Notes: generated by a model not told the origin, from the sequence alone. A stretch of 64,000 nucleotides of DNA from Streptosporangium lutulentum (GCF_030811455.1 NZ_JAUSQU010000001.1:5828001-5892000), one strand, 5' to 3'. Positions 41,750-52,796 are shown, numbered from the stretch's first letter. Made by a program: numbers and translations.

Positions 41750-43138
41750 TCAGGAGGTGTCTCGCATGCGTCCGGCGACGATCACCCCGAGCAGTGCCAC
41801 GGCGGACATCAGGACGACGATCGTGGTGTAGCCGGTGGAGATGTCGTCGTGGCCGACCAGGTTGACCAGGACCCCGCCGAACCCGATCGTGAGCGCGCTG
41901 CCCAGGGTGTCGACGACCTGGAGGGCCGCGGAGTTCGCGCCCTGTTCCGCGTCGGGCGACTGGAGCATCGCCGTCACGTTGACGCTGGTGACGCCGATGC
42001 CCATGCCGAATCCGGCGACGACCCAGGCGGGCACGACGATCCATCCGGTGATCCCGGGGACGAGCGCGAGCGACGTCAGCAGGATTCCCGTGGTGACCGC
42101 CGTGGCGCCGAGCCGTACCAGCAGGGGCCGGTCGTAGACGCGACGGGTCTGCAGGTAGGAACCGGCCGTCCAGCCCAGGGCGCCGATGGTGAGCGCGATC
42201 CCTCCCTCCAGGACCGAGAAGCCCCGCACCTCGGTGAGAAACAGCGGGATGAACGCGTTGACCCCGAAGAACGCCGCGGCGAGCACGCCGCGCATCATGA
42301 CCGTGGTGGGCAGACCCCGGCCGAACCTGAGCGCCTTCGGGGGCAGCAGCCTCGGCAGGCCCACGGCCAGCCCGACCAGTCCGGCGGCGGCGATGATCCC
42401 GCTGGACACCGGGAGGAGGTGCAGCCGGTCCACGCCGTACAGCAGCACCCCGGCGCCGGCCGCCGCGGCCGCCGCCGACAGGGTCATCGCCAGCGGCCGG
42501 GACCGGGGGCCCGTCCCCGGCTCGGGCGTCGGTCCCCGTCCGGTGCGCAACGCGGGCAGGAGCATCACCATGGCCGGGATCACCAGCGGCACGATGCCGT
42601 AGAAGACCCACCGCCAGCCGACCGTCTCGGCGATGATCCCGCCGACGCCGGGTCCGATCAGGGCCGGCAGCACCCAGGCGGCCGACAGCGCGGCGAACAC
42701 CTTGGGCCGGGCGTCGGGGACGTAGACCCGCACGATCATCACGTAGATCGCCACGATGACCGCGCCGCCGCCCAGTCCCTGTACGGCGCGCGCCAGGATG
42801 AACAGTTCCTTGGACCCGGCCGCGCCCGCCATGGCCATTCCGACCACGAACAGGCTCACGCCGAGCAGGAAGGGCAGGGCGTGGCCTCGCCGGTCGGACC
42901 ACAGTCCCGTGACGACGTTGGCGAACAGGCCGGCGATGAGGAAGGCCGAAAAGCTCATGCCGTACAGGTCGAGCGCGTTGAGATCCTTGGAGACGGCGGG
43001 CATCACGGCGCCGACGGACATGCCTTCGAACGCGATCAGTGTGACGACGAGCAATATGCCCAGGGACGCCGTACGGTATTCGGGACCGAAGATCCGTGGG
43101 GGTGCGTATGGAGTGTCGAGTGTCTTCGGTGCTGTCAC
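41750..43138 (-). CDS. MFS transporter
   Basis: 462 residues, about 14 helices. VTLIAFEGMSVGAVMPAVSKDLN in the first helix, GLWSDRRGHALP (motif A) and RAVQGLGGGAVIVAIYVMIVR are exporter features. The GTG start overlaps the stop of the metalloprotease gene (GTGA); TACCCT (43150-43145 on the minus strand) six bases before the GTG could also give an internal leaderless transcript. Exported compound unknown. Confidence 0.85.
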   Translation of the reverse strand: MTAPKTLDTPYAPPRIFGPEYRTASLGILLVVTLIAFEGMSVGAVMPAVSKDLNALDLYGMSFSAFLIAGLFANVVTGLWSDRRGHALPFLLGVSLFVVGMAMAGAAGSKELFILARAVQGLGGGAVIVAIYVMIVRVYVPDARPKVFAALSAAWVLPALIGPGVGGIIAETVGWRWVFYGIVPLVIPAMVMLLPALRTGRGPTPEPGTGPRSRPLAMTLSAAAAAAGAGVLLYGVDRLHLLPVSSGIIAAAGLVGLAVGLPRLLPPKALRFGRGLPTTVMMRGVLAAAFFGVNAFIPLFLTEVRGFSVLEGGIALTIGALGWTAGSYLQTRRVYDRPLLVRLGATAVTTGILLTSLALVPGITGWIVVPAWVVAGFGMGIGVTSVNVTAMLQSPDAEQGANSAALQVVDTLGSALTIGFGGVLVNLVGHDDISTGYTTIVVLMSAVALLGVIVAGRMRDTS

Positions 43139-44058
43139 CGGTTAAGGGTAATGTCCGCCTTCAGACTCCGGTAGGTGGACCACGTCTCCTGCATCTTGAG
43201 CGCCTGACCGGCGGTGAACTCCGACATGCAGCGGTCGTCGGAGTAGTCCATGAAGTTGTGGATCGGGTCCGCCCCGTCGTCCTCGCAGGTGTCCTTGCCG
43301 ATCACGCAGCCGTCGGTGGCCGAGCCCTGGGGTGAGGTGTCGGCGATCCCGTCGCCCGGCGAGGTGCAGCCGTTCTCGAAGGTGTGCAGCAGCCCGAGCC
43401 AGTGGCCGATCTCATGGACCCCCGTGAACCCGCGGTCGAAGCTGCGCAGCGATCCGCCGGGCAGGGTGCGCCAGTCGATGACCACACCGTCGAGCTTGGG
43501 CTCGTCCTTGTACCAGAGCGGGTAGGTGGAGTAGCCGAGAACCAGTTCGCTGAGCTGGGCGATGTAGAGGTTGAGAGTCTCCGGACCGCCCTTGCGCATC
43601 TGCTTGATGGCCCGCTCGTTGGTGATCGGGTCGCGGAACCAGAGCGCGTTGGTGGTACGGGTGAGACCGTCGAGCCTGAACCGGACGCCGGTGTCCACCC
43701 CGCCGAACTGCCCGGCGTAGGCGGCGTTGAGCGTGGCGACCTGGTTGCGCGCCGCGACGTCCGACGCCCCCAGCTGACCGTCGGTGATGACGTGCACCCA
43801 GGTGGGGATGACGACGGAGGCCCCGGGCTCGTTCGACCCCGGCACGCGTGGCGTCGCGTCGGCGAGCGTCTCGGCCGCCTCCACCCGGGGCGGCGTGTGC
43901 GGCTCGGACCTTCGTCCGGGAGCCGTGCTCCGCACCGCGCGAACACATCCGGGCGGTTCTGACATACCAGGCACAGCGGACGCCAAGGTGGGGATGGGAG
44001 GAGCGGCGCCCGCTGTGAACAGGCATACCGAGATGACGGCGATGGCACGCCGGACCAT
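43135..44058 (-). CDS. Secreted M43-family zinc metalloprotease
   Basis: 307 residues. A signal peptide (1-28, ending ASA) precedes a propeptide-like region. The zinc site is HEIGHWLGLLHTF (HExxHxxGxxH, metzincin) and the Met-turn region is NFMDYSDDRCMSEFT. Cysteines around GCTSPGDGIADT and GCVIGKDTCEDDG would form disulfides. This is the snapalysin-unrelated, pappalysin/cytophagalysin-like M43 group, exported. The ATG follows GGGGGAG. It overlaps the MFS gene downstream. Confidence 0.9.
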   Translation of the reverse strand: MVRRAIAVISVCLFTAGAAPPIPTLASAVPGMSEPPGCVRAVRSTAPGRRSEPHTPPRVEAAETLADATPRVPGSNEPGASVVIPTWVHVITDGQLGASDVAARNQVATLNAAYAGQFGGVDTGVRFRLDGLTRTTNALWFRDPITNERAIKQMRKGGPETLNLYIAQLSELVLGYSTYPLWYKDEPKLDGVVIDWRTLPGGSLRSFDRGFTGVHEIGHWLGLLHTFENGCTSPGDGIADTSPQGSATDGCVIGKDTCEDDGADPIHNFMDYSDDRCMSEFTAGQALKMQETWSTYRSLKADITLNR

Positions 44059-44154
44059 GAACTCCCCCGAGAAGTCACACCTACTGATCGGTCGCCGCTC
44101 CCCAGCGACATCCCGACCGTAGCCTCATCGGTGGCGATCACCCATGAACAACAC

Positions 44155-44409
44155 TCACTCCTTGTTGTCTTCGCCCTTGGGCAGCCCTCCGTAGATCTCC
44201 TTGCACTCGGGGCAGACGGGAAACTTCTGAGGGTCGCGGTTCGGCACCCAGACCTTGCCGCAGAGCGCGCGCACCGGAGTGCCGCTGAGCGCGCTCTCCA
44301 TGATCTTGTTCTTCTCGACGTAGTGGGCGAACCGCTCGTGGTCGCCGTCGCCGTGCGACAGGTCCGGCCGGACGTCGCTCTCGGTCTCTGGGAGAATCTT
44401 CGTGCTCAT
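44155..44409 (-). CDS. DUF3039 protein
   Basis: 84 residues. HGDGDHERFAHYVEKNKIMESALSGTPVRALCGKVWVPNRDP, then CPECKEIY gives a C-x-n-C-x-x-C zinc-ribbon-like core. DUF3039 is a small, highly conserved actinobacterial family of unknown function; its presence supports the taxonomic reading. ATG 44409. Confidence 0.93.
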   Translation of the reverse strand: MSTKILPETESDVRPDLSHGDGDHERFAHYVEKNKIMESALSGTPVRALCGKVWVPNRDPQKFPVCPECKEIYGGLPKGEDNKE

Positions 44410-44556
44410 CCTGCTGATTTTAAGCCCGCGTCACCACGGTTCCGGCGCCGGTACTCGCCGAGGTCGCGTGCGGGTGACGCCGTCCCGCACGACGTCCCAG
44501 GCAGGCGGGGTGGGCGGAATTTTCGCGCAGATCTCCGAATCGTCCCCGTGAACGGC

Positions 44557-44586
44557 CGCGGCTCCCACCCGGGGGTGGGAGCCGCG
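44557..44586. terminator. 14-bp GC-rich hairpin
   Basis: CGCGGCTCCCACCC (44557-44570) pairs perfectly with 44573-44586 over a two-base centre. It is the first of two strong palindromes between the EmrB-like gene and the DUF3039 gene. Confidence 0.65.
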
Positions 44587-44597
44587 AAGGAAAGGGT

Positions 44598-44641
44598 CGC
44601 GGCGCTCCTCGAAGGACCCGGGTCCTTCGAGGAGCGCCGCG
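44598..44641. terminator. Perfect 44-bp palindrome
   Basis: The 22-base arm 44598-44619 (starting CGCGGCGCTCC, ending AAGGACCC) is an exact inverted match of 44620-44641, with no spacer. It lies 18 bases beyond the stop of the EmrB-like gene and most simply acts as its terminator; as a perfect palindrome it can also cruciform. Confidence 0.7.
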
Positions 44642-44659
44642 GCCGCGCGCGAGGAGCGG

Positions 44660-46246
44660 TCAGCCCATGTGGACCACGGGGCCGTCGCTCTTGCGGCCCG
44701 CCTTGACGAACAGCGCGAGCAGCGCCGCGAGTACGGCGACCGCCGTGCTGACCGTGAAGCCGACGTGCATGCCGTCCAGGAAGGACAGGTGAACGACGCC
44801 CTCGATGGCCCGCATGACCGGCTCGGGCGTCCCGGGAGCGGCGCCGGCCTCGGCGAACGAGGCGGCCTGCTGGACCTGTTCCAGCTGGCCGGCGGAGAGC
44901 GCCGGCAGCTTGGCGTCCGCCCAGTAGCCCGGGAGCACGTCGGCCACCTTGCCCGCGACGATCGCGCCGAGCACCGCGGTGCCCACCGAGCCGCCGACCT
45001 GCATCGCCGACTGCTGCACGCCGCCCGCGACACCGCTGAGCTCCTCGGGGGCGTTGCCCACGATGATCTCGGTCGCGCCGACCATCACCGGGGACAGGCC
45101 GAAGGCGAGCAGGGCGAACGGGATCGCGCTGTCCAGATAACCGGCCTCCAGCCCCAGCCGGGAGAGCAGGAACATCGAGACGGCGGTGATCAGCATGCCC
45201 GCGGAGATCGTGATCCTCGGGCCGAGCTTGCCGATCGCGATGCCCGCCAGCGGTGAGGCGACGATCATGCCGGCGCTCATCGGGAGCATCCGCAGGCCCG
45301 ACTCGAGCGGCGAGAGCCCGTGCACGCCCTGGAAGTAGAACGTGAGGAAGAACATCGCGCCGAACATCGAGAACGCCATCAGAATCATGAGGACCGTGCC
45401 GACCGCGACCGAGATGTTGCTGAACAGGCTGAGCGGGATCAGCGGCTCGGCGGCCTTGGTCTGCCAGTAGACGAACCCGGCGCCGAGCAGCGCGGCGGCG
45501 ACCAGGAAGCCGAGCGTCTTGGCGTCGCCCCAGCCGTACTCGGGAGCCTTGATGATCGCCCAGATCAGGCAGAACATCGCGCCCGAGAGCAGCACCACGC
45601 CGAGCCAGTCGACCCTGGACAGGGCGGCGGCCTTGCTCTCCTTGACCACGAGGATGCCGACGATCAGGGCGACGACGCCGACGGGGACGTTGACGAAGAA
45701 GACCGACTGCCAGCTCACGTTCTCCACCAGGAGACCGCCGACGAACGGGCCGGCGGCGCTGGACAGGCCGATCGTCGCTCCCCAGACGCCGATCGCCATG
45801 TTCAGCTTCTCGGCGGGGAAGGCGGCGCGGAGCAGCGCGAGCGCGGCGGGCTGCAGCAGCGCGCCGAAGAGTCCCTGGAGCACCCGGAAGGCGATCAGCC
45901 AGGTGATGGAGTCGGACAGGCCGATGGCGAGGGACGTGAGCGCGAAGCCGGCGATGCCGATCACGAAGATCCGCTTGTGCCCGAACAGGTCGCCGAGCTT
46001 GCCGGCCGTGATCAGGAACACCGCGAGCGCGAGCAGATAGCCGCTGGTCACCCACTGCAGGTCGGCGAGGGAGGCGTTGAGCTCCTTGCCGATCACGGGG
46101 TTGGCGATGGAGACGACGGTGCCGTCGAGCATCACCATCATCACGCCGAGCGACACCGCGAGAAGCGTGAGCCACGGATGACCCTGCCTGGACGACGTGC
46201 CCGGATGCGACGGCGGTGGTGCGGCCACCGTCTTGGCCTGTGCCAT
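44660..46246 (-). CDS. EmrB/QacA-type MFS multidrug exporter
   Basis: 528 residues, 14 helices. VMMVMLDGTVVSIANPVIGKEL (motif D1), LQWVTSGYLLALAVFLITAGKLGDLFGHKR (motif A) and FRVLQGLFGALLQPAALALLR are present. ATG 46246 gives a short polar N-terminus. It is divergent from a TetR gene, with repeated operator-like boxes between them, so the TetR probably represses it. Substrates unknown. Confidence 0.9.
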   Translation of the reverse strand: MAQAKTVAAPPPSHPGTSSRQGHPWLTLLAVSLGVMMVMLDGTVVSIANPVIGKELNASLADLQWVTSGYLLALAVFLITAGKLGDLFGHKRIFVIGIAGFALTSLAIGLSDSITWLIAFRVLQGLFGALLQPAALALLRAAFPAEKLNMAIGVWGATIGLSSAAGPFVGGLLVENVSWQSVFFVNVPVGVVALIVGILVVKESKAAALSRVDWLGVVLLSGAMFCLIWAIIKAPEYGWGDAKTLGFLVAAALLGAGFVYWQTKAAEPLIPLSLFSNISVAVGTVLMILMAFSMFGAMFFLTFYFQGVHGLSPLESGLRMLPMSAGMIVASPLAGIAIGKLGPRITISAGMLITAVSMFLLSRLGLEAGYLDSAIPFALLAFGLSPVMVGATEIIVGNAPEELSGVAGGVQQSAMQVGGSVGTAVLGAIVAGKVADVLPGYWADAKLPALSAGQLEQVQQAASFAEAGAAPGTPEPVMRAIEGVVHLSFLDGMHVGFTVSTAVAVLAALLALFVKAGRKSDGPVVHMG

Positions 46247-46260
46247 GGAAAGGGTCCCCC

Positions 46261-46361
46261 TCGTGATCACGATCTGCCCCGCATGGGGCGTCAACCCGAG
46301 GTAACTTATGGCAGCTCATGACATGTGACAAATCCTTTTATGCGGCAGATCATGACATATG
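46261..46361. promoter_or_regulatory. Operator region between the exporter and the TetR gene
   Basis: Two 18-base near-identical direct repeats, GGCAGCTCATGACATGTG (46310-46327) and GGCAGATCATGACATATG (46344-46361), lie 34 bases apart. A separate perfect palindrome TCGTGATCACGA is at 46261-46272, close to the exporter start. The direct repeats, each with an internal TCATGA, are the likely TetR sites. Confidence 0.6.
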
Positions 46362-46399
46362 GCAGAATGTGAACTTCATGTTTCGAAGAGGTGACAAGC

Positions 46400-47089
46400 A
46401 TGGGTCAGCCCGGCCTACGCGAGCGCAAGAAACAGAAGACGCGACTGGCTCTCATCGACGCCGCCCTCGACCTGTTCCTTGAGCAGGGGTACGAGGCGAC
46501 GACCGTCGACCAGATCGCGGCTGCCGTGGACGTCTCGCCGCGCACGTTCTTCCGCTACTTCGCGACCAAGGAAGACGTCGCCCTCTCCCCGCCGGCCGAC
46601 GGACAGGAGGCCATGCTCGCCGAGCTCGCCTGCCGTCCCGGGGAGGAGCCGCCCTTCACTGCGCTCTCACACGCCGTGCGCGCGATGGTCACCGCCCTGG
46701 AGGAGGAGGACCCCGCCGAGAGGGCGAGGTTCCTCAAGGCCCGCGAGGTGATCGACAACACCCCCGCCCTCTTCGCCGGCAGCGTGCGCCGGATGATGGA
46801 GAACGAGCGGCGGCTGATCGCCGAGATCGCGCGGCGCGAGGGCTCCGGCGGCGACGACCTTCTCCCGCACTTCGTCGTCGCCCTCTCCACCACCGTGGCC
46901 AGGGTGGGCTTCGAGCTCTGCCCGCCGGGGGACGTCGACGATCTCACCGCTCTCGCCTCCCGCCTGGAGGCGACACTGGCCCTGGCCGAACGCTCCCTGC
47001 GCCCCGGCTGGGACCGTCCCCGGCCCTCCGGCGGCGACGGTGATCCGCCCGTGTACCTGAACGCCGCCGTCGGGACGAAGCGGGACTAG
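46400..47089 (+). CDS. TetR family regulator
   Basis: 229 residues. The N-terminal HTH is typical (ALIDAALDLFLEQGYEATTVDQIAAAVDVSPRTFFRYFATKED), followed by an all-helical ligand domain. ATG 46400 lies eight bases after AGAGG; a GTG at 46391 is in frame but overlaps that site. It overlaps the convergent YqgE gene by four bases. Probably represses the divergent EmrB-type exporter. Confidence 0.92.
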   Translation: MGQPGLRERKKQKTRLALIDAALDLFLEQGYEATTVDQIAAAVDVSPRTFFRYFATKEDVALSPPADGQEAMLAELACRPGEEPPFTALSHAVRAMVTALEEEDPAERARFLKAREVIDNTPALFAGSVRRMMENERRLIAEIARREGSGGDDLLPHFVVALSTTVARVGFELCPPGDVDDLTALASRLEATLALAERSLRPGWDRPRPSGGDGDPPVYLNAAVGTKRD

Positions 47090-47664
47090 TTCATCGAGGG
47101 GTCGTCGGGGCAGGTGGCCACGTAGGCGAGTTCGCCGCGCTGGCGGCGGAGCACCGCGCGCCACAGCGACTCGGGCCGCTGGTGGAAGGTGTCGCCGGGC
47201 TCGGAGTCCACGACGTACCACGCACCCTCGCCGATCTCGGTTTCGAGCTGCCCGGCGGACCACCCGGCATAGCCCGCGAAGATCCGCATCTGAGCGATCT
47301 CCCCGGCGAGGATCTCCGGCGGCGCGTCGAGGTCCACGGTGCCGAGTCTGGACACCGCCGGGGTGCCCGCGTGCAGACGACGCCAGCCGAGTGGCTCCTG
47401 CCCGCTCGGCACGGCGGCCAGCGCCAGTGCGCTGTCGGTCTGGACGGGGCCGCCCTGGAACAACACGGACGGACCGGTGACCATGGTGTCCCAGGTGGGC
47501 AGCACCTGCGTCACCGCGATGTCGCTCGGCCTGTTGAGCACCACGCCCAAGGTGCCGCCGTCGAGATCGTGTTCCAGCACCAGGACCACACAGCGCCGGA
47601 AGTTGGGATCGTCGAGTTGCGGCGTCGCCACCAGAAGTCCACCGACGTAGATCGCCTCCGCCAT
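47086..47664 (-). CDS. YqgE/AlgH (UPF0301) family protein
   Basis: 192 residues. VGGLLVATPQLDDPNFRRCVVLVLEHDLDGGTLGVVLNRP is the family signature, with VLFQGGPVQTDSALAL and RIFAGYAGWSAGQLETEIGEGAWYVV. The fold is known, the biochemical role is not. The start chosen (ATG 47664) gives the family N-terminus; the ribosome site GGAGG is unusually close to it. Confidence 0.92.
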   Translation of the reverse strand: MAEAIYVGGLLVATPQLDDPNFRRCVVLVLEHDLDGGTLGVVLNRPSDIAVTQVLPTWDTMVTGPSVLFQGGPVQTDSALALAAVPSGQEPLGWRRLHAGTPAVSRLGTVDLDAPPEILAGEIAQMRIFAGYAGWSAGQLETEIGEGAWYVVDSEPGDTFHQRPESLWRAVLRRQRGELAYVATCPDDPSMN

Positions 47665-47712
47665 ACCTCCATCATGAGGGGTGAACCCCGGATCGCGCTG
47701 CTCCCCTCTTCC

Positions 47713-47741
47713 TTCAGATCTTTCGAACCTCGCGTTATGGT
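47713..47741 (+). promoter_or_regulatory. Candidate promoter of the LPFTG protein gene
   Basis: TTCAGA (47713-47718) and TATGGT (47736-47741) are 17 bases apart and lie about 57 bases before the ATG at 47798. The -10 fits TANNNT; the -35 is weak. Confidence 0.4.
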
Positions 47742-48417
47742 ACAGAGAGTGATCGGGTAGACACTCTAGGCGGCGAAGATCGCGATCGGAGGGAAAAATG
47801 CTACAGATGTCCAAAGGGTCCATGCTGGTGCTCGCCCTGTTCTTCGGCATGGCCCTCGCGACCAAGGCGAACACGCCCTCGCTCTCGGGGAAGGATGTCA
47901 CCGCCTCCCCCGTCGACTGCCGGGAAGGAAAGGGCACGACCGTCGCGCCCTCCGGAGGCGGCGACGGGGCCGCCTTCGCCGTCCACCGCGGCGGGCCGGC
48001 CGTTCAGGACGGCTCGCTCGACACGGACGGCGAGCGGAACGTGGCCCTCGGGGCCCGGCGGGGCGCCTCGGCGTACATCCCGGCCATGACCGAGGGACAC
48101 GTCGCGGGGCGGCGGGCCACGGCGGACCGCGCCGCCGAGCCCTCGTGCGAGGGGCGGCGGTCCTACCAGTACACGAGCTATCACGCGGATCGTCACGCGA
48201 CCGGCGGGCGGCTTCCCTTCACGGGACCGCCCGCCGATCTGATGGGCAGGATCGCCATGGCCGGAGGTCTGGTGCTGACCGGCGGCCTGTTCTGGTGGTA
48301 CGGCGCCGTCTGGCCGCGCCGGACCCCGATCGGGCCGATCGTCACCCGGCGGTCACCGTACGGCCCGCGCCGCCACCCCGGCCCCGGGCCCCGGCGACCC
48401 GCCACCCGCTCTCATGG

Positions 48418-49830
<1,413 letters not shown>

Positions 49831-50014
49831 AGTCAATCCGCTCCTTTGCGACTGACTTGGTTGGGATAGCTCCATCGTGCCATCTCCGAACGGGTGGGTG
49901 CGCCGAGGGCGGCCGACCCGAGGCTGCCAATGCGGTCACGATCGAGCTCACCCGCCCGGTGGGCGGCACGCGGGAACCGCCCGCCGCCAGGCGGCGAAGG
50001 ACAGCCTGGCCGGG

Positions 50015-50040
50015 CCGCCGCCGGTCTCGACCGGCGGCGG
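50015..50040 (-). terminator. 11-bp GC hairpin after the thioredoxin-like gene
   Basis: CCGCCGCCGGT (50015-50025) pairs perfectly with 50030-50040 over CTCG. It lies just past the stop of the minus-strand gene at 50083 and likely ends its transcript. The rest of 49831-50082 shows nothing else. Confidence 0.5.
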
Positions 50041-50082
50041 GCCGCCCCGCGAGGTCACCGGGACCCACGCGGGACGGGACGC

Positions 50083-51024
50083 TCAGAACAGGGCGCTGGC
50101 CAGGTTCCTGCGGGCCCTGGCGATGGACGGGTCGTCGGCGGAGAGCGTGTCGAACAGGCCGAGCAGGTGCACCCGGGCCCTGTCGCGCTCGCTGCCCGAG
50201 GTCCTGCGCACCACGTCGACGAGCCGGTCGAAAGCCCGGTCCACCTCGCCGGAGAGCATCTCGAAGTCGGCGGCCAGAAGGTGCGCCTCGACGTCGGCCG
50301 GGTCGTTCAGGCGGCGCTCCACGTCGGCGGGATCGACGTCCTGGGTCCGCCGGATCAGCCCCAGTCCGGCCAGGCCCAGCTTCGCGTCCTCGTTGTTCGG
50401 CGAACGGGCCAGCAACCGCTCGTAGGCGGCCACGGCGCCGTCGAGGTCACCGGCGTCGACGGCCTGCTCGGCGGCGAGCACGTCCGGGTCGACGGGGGGT
50501 TCCTGAGGCTCCCCCTCGGCCTCGGGGTCCGCGGGGTTCTCCTCGGCGGGCGGAAGGTACTGGGCCAGGGCCTCCATGAGCTGGGTCAGCCACTCGCGCA
50601 GCTGCTGCTCGGTGGCGATTCCGGGGACGACCGCCACCGGCTGGCCCTGGAAGATGGCGTACAGGGCGGGCACGTTCTGCACCCGGAGCGCCTGCGCGAT
50701 CTGCTGGCTGATCTCGACGTCCACCCGCGCCAGGACCCACCGGCCCGCGTTCTCGGCGGCCAGCTTCTCCAGCAGCCGGCTGTACTCCTTCGCCTGTTCG
50801 GCGCGGGTCACGGTGAGCTCCAGCAGCACGAGGCTGTTCATGGAGCGTTCGACGACCTCCGTCGCGAAATTGGCGTCGTCGACGTCGATGACCGGCGCCG
50901 GAACGCCACCGCTTTCCTGCGCGGCGCTCTCCCGCCGCGCCTGCGCCTCCAGCGCCTGCTTGCGGGCGCCGAGATCCACGGCACCGTATAGCGATCCGGG
51001 TCGAGTGAAGTCCGCTGGGCTCAT
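50083..51024 (-). CDS. Thioredoxin-fold TPR protein, CnoX/YbbN-like
   Basis: 313 residues. A thioredoxin domain (about 45-155) has LVLLELTVTRAEQAKEYS where the CxxC would be, so it cannot do dithiol exchange; VQNVPALYAIFQGQPV keeps the cis-Pro. An acidic linker leads to C-terminal TPR-like helices (185-310, DAGDLDGAVAAYERLL). E. coli CnoX is a chlorine-activated holdase with this architecture; a chaperone role is inferred. Confidence 0.85.
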   Translation of the reverse strand: MSPADFTRPGSLYGAVDLGARKQALEAQARRESAAQESGGVPAPVIDVDDANFATEVVERSMNSLVLLELTVTRAEQAKEYSRLLEKLAAENAGRWVLARVDVEISQQIAQALRVQNVPALYAIFQGQPVAVVPGIATEQQLREWLTQLMEALAQYLPPAEENPADPEAEGEPQEPPVDPDVLAAEQAVDAGDLDGAVAAYERLLARSPNNEDAKLGLAGLGLIRRTQDVDPADVERRLNDPADVEAHLLAADFEMLSGEVDRAFDRLVDVVRRTSGSERDRARVHLLGLFDTLSADDPSIARARRNLASALF

Positions 51025-51070
51025 ACCCCTAATCCTGCCGTATCCCAGTCACTGCACCGACTCCCCCTCG

Positions 51071-52738
51071 TCAGAAGCGGGCGGGCTCGGTGTAGACACC
51101 CCACTCGTCACGGAGCGCGTCGCAGATCTCGCCAAGGGTGGCCTCGACGCGGACGGCGTCGAGCATGGACGGGATCATGTTGCCCTCACCCCTGGCGACC
51201 TGCACCATCGTGGCCAGCGCGGCGTCCACGGCCGCCTGGTCGCGGCCTGCGCGTCGCTCGGCGATGACGCGGTTCTGCTCGCGCTCGACCTCGTGGCTGA
51301 CGCGGAGGATCTCCAGCGGCTCGTCGATGGAGGCCGTGTGGCAGTTCACCCCGACGATCCGCTTCTCCCCCTTCTCCAGCTTGCGCTGGTAGTCGAAGGC
51401 GGCCTCGGCGATCTCGGACATGAACCAGCCGTCCTCGATGCCGCGCAGGATTCCCGAGGTCATCGACCCGTCCGACCCCATGTCCCGGATCCGCTCGAAG
51501 ATCGCCTCGGCCTCGGCCTCGATCCGGTCGGTCAGCGCCTCCACGTACCAGGATCCGCCGAGCGGGTCGGCGACGTTGACGACCTCGGTCTCCTCCATGA
51601 TCACCTGCTGGGTGCGCAGAGCGATCTCGGCGGCCTTCTCCGAGGGCAGCGCCAGGACCTCGTCCAGCGCATTGGTGTGCAGCGAGTTGGTGCCGCCGAG
51701 CACCGCCGCGAGCGCCTCGACCGCGGTGCGCACCACGTTGTTGTACGGCTGCTGCCCGGTGAGGGAGACCCCCGCCGTCTGGGTGTGGAAGCGCAGCCAC
51801 TGCGCCTTGTCGGTCTTGGCGCCGTAGACGTCGCGCATCCAGCGCGCCCAGATCCGCCGCGCGGCCCGGAACTTCGCGATCTCCTCGAAGAAGTCGATGT
51901 GCGCGTCGAAGAAGAAGGACAGACCGGGGGCGAAGACCTCGATGTCCAGCCCGCGTGACAGGCCCAGTTCCACGTAGCCGAACCCGTCGGCCAGGGTGAA
52001 GGCCAGCTCCTGGGCGGCCGTGGAGCCCGCCTCGCGGATGTGGTAGCCGGAGACGCTGAGCGGCTTGTACGACGGGATCTCGGCGGCGCAGAACTCCATC
52101 AGGTCGCCGATCAGCCGCAGGTGCGGCTCGGGGGTGAACAGCCACTCCTTCTGCGCGATGTACTCCTTGAAGATGTCGGTCTGGAGCGTCCCGTTGAGCT
52201 TGCCGACCGGCACCCCCTGCCGCTCGGCGGCGACGACGTACATGCAGAAGATCGGGACGGCCGGGCCGCTGATCGTCATCGAGGTGGTGGTGTCGCCGAG
52301 CGGGATGCCGTCGAAGAGCAGGTCCATGTCCAGCGCGGAGTCGATCGCCACGCCGCAGTGGCCGACCTCGCCGAGCGAGCGCGGGTCGTCGGAGTCGCGG
52401 CCCATCAGCGTCGGCATGTCGAAGGCGACGCTCAGCCCGCCGCCGCCGGCGCCGAGGATCATCTTGTAGCGCTCGTTGGTCTGCCGGGCGTTGCCGAACC
52501 CGGCGAACTGCCGGATGGTCCACGCCTTGCCCCGGTAGCCGGTGGGGTGCAGGCCCCGGGTGAAGGGATACTCCCCCGGCCAGCCGATGCGCTCCATACG
52601 GGGGTCATCGCCCTCGGGACCGTAGACCGGCTCCACGTCGAGACCGGAGAGCGTCCGGAACTCGGAGTCGCGCTTGTTTGCCTTGTCGAACCGCGCCTGC
52701 CAGCGCGCGCGCCCCGCCTCGATCTTCTCGGCGTCCAT
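51071..52738 (-). CDS. icmA: Acyl-CoA mutase large subunit, isobutyryl-CoA mutase-like
   Basis: 555 residues, the catalytic barrel only; the B12-binding domain is absent and must come from a separate small subunit. PFTRGLHPTGYRGKAWTIRQFAGFG and GGLSVAFDMPTLMGRDSDDPR are mutase signatures. The position of methylmalonyl-CoA mutase Arg207, which binds the substrate carboxylate, is Q196 here, as in isobutyryl-CoA mutase; the Tyr89 position is H64 by my alignment. This argues against methylmalonyl-CoA as substrate. ATG 52738 follows AGGGAG. A perfect palindrome lies upstream and a MarR gene follows, as near SCO5415 from memory. Confidence 0.85.
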   Translation of the reverse strand: MDAEKIEAGRARWQARFDKANKRDSEFRTLSGLDVEPVYGPEGDDPRMERIGWPGEYPFTRGLHPTGYRGKAWTIRQFAGFGNARQTNERYKMILGAGGGGLSVAFDMPTLMGRDSDDPRSLGEVGHCGVAIDSALDMDLLFDGIPLGDTTTSMTISGPAVPIFCMYVVAAERQGVPVGKLNGTLQTDIFKEYIAQKEWLFTPEPHLRLIGDLMEFCAAEIPSYKPLSVSGYHIREAGSTAAQELAFTLADGFGYVELGLSRGLDIEVFAPGLSFFFDAHIDFFEEIAKFRAARRIWARWMRDVYGAKTDKAQWLRFHTQTAGVSLTGQQPYNNVVRTAVEALAAVLGGTNSLHTNALDEVLALPSEKAAEIALRTQQVIMEETEVVNVADPLGGSWYVEALTDRIEAEAEAIFERIRDMGSDGSMTSGILRGIEDGWFMSEIAEAAFDYQRKLEKGEKRIVGVNCHTASIDEPLEILRVSHEVEREQNRVIAERRAGRDQAAVDAALATMVQVARGEGNMIPSMLDAVRVEATLGEICDALRDEWGVYTEPARF

Positions 52739-52796
52739 CAGCCAACTCCCTTGTACGGCTTGCGGCTTCCCTGCACGGCTTGTGGCCTCAGCCAAA

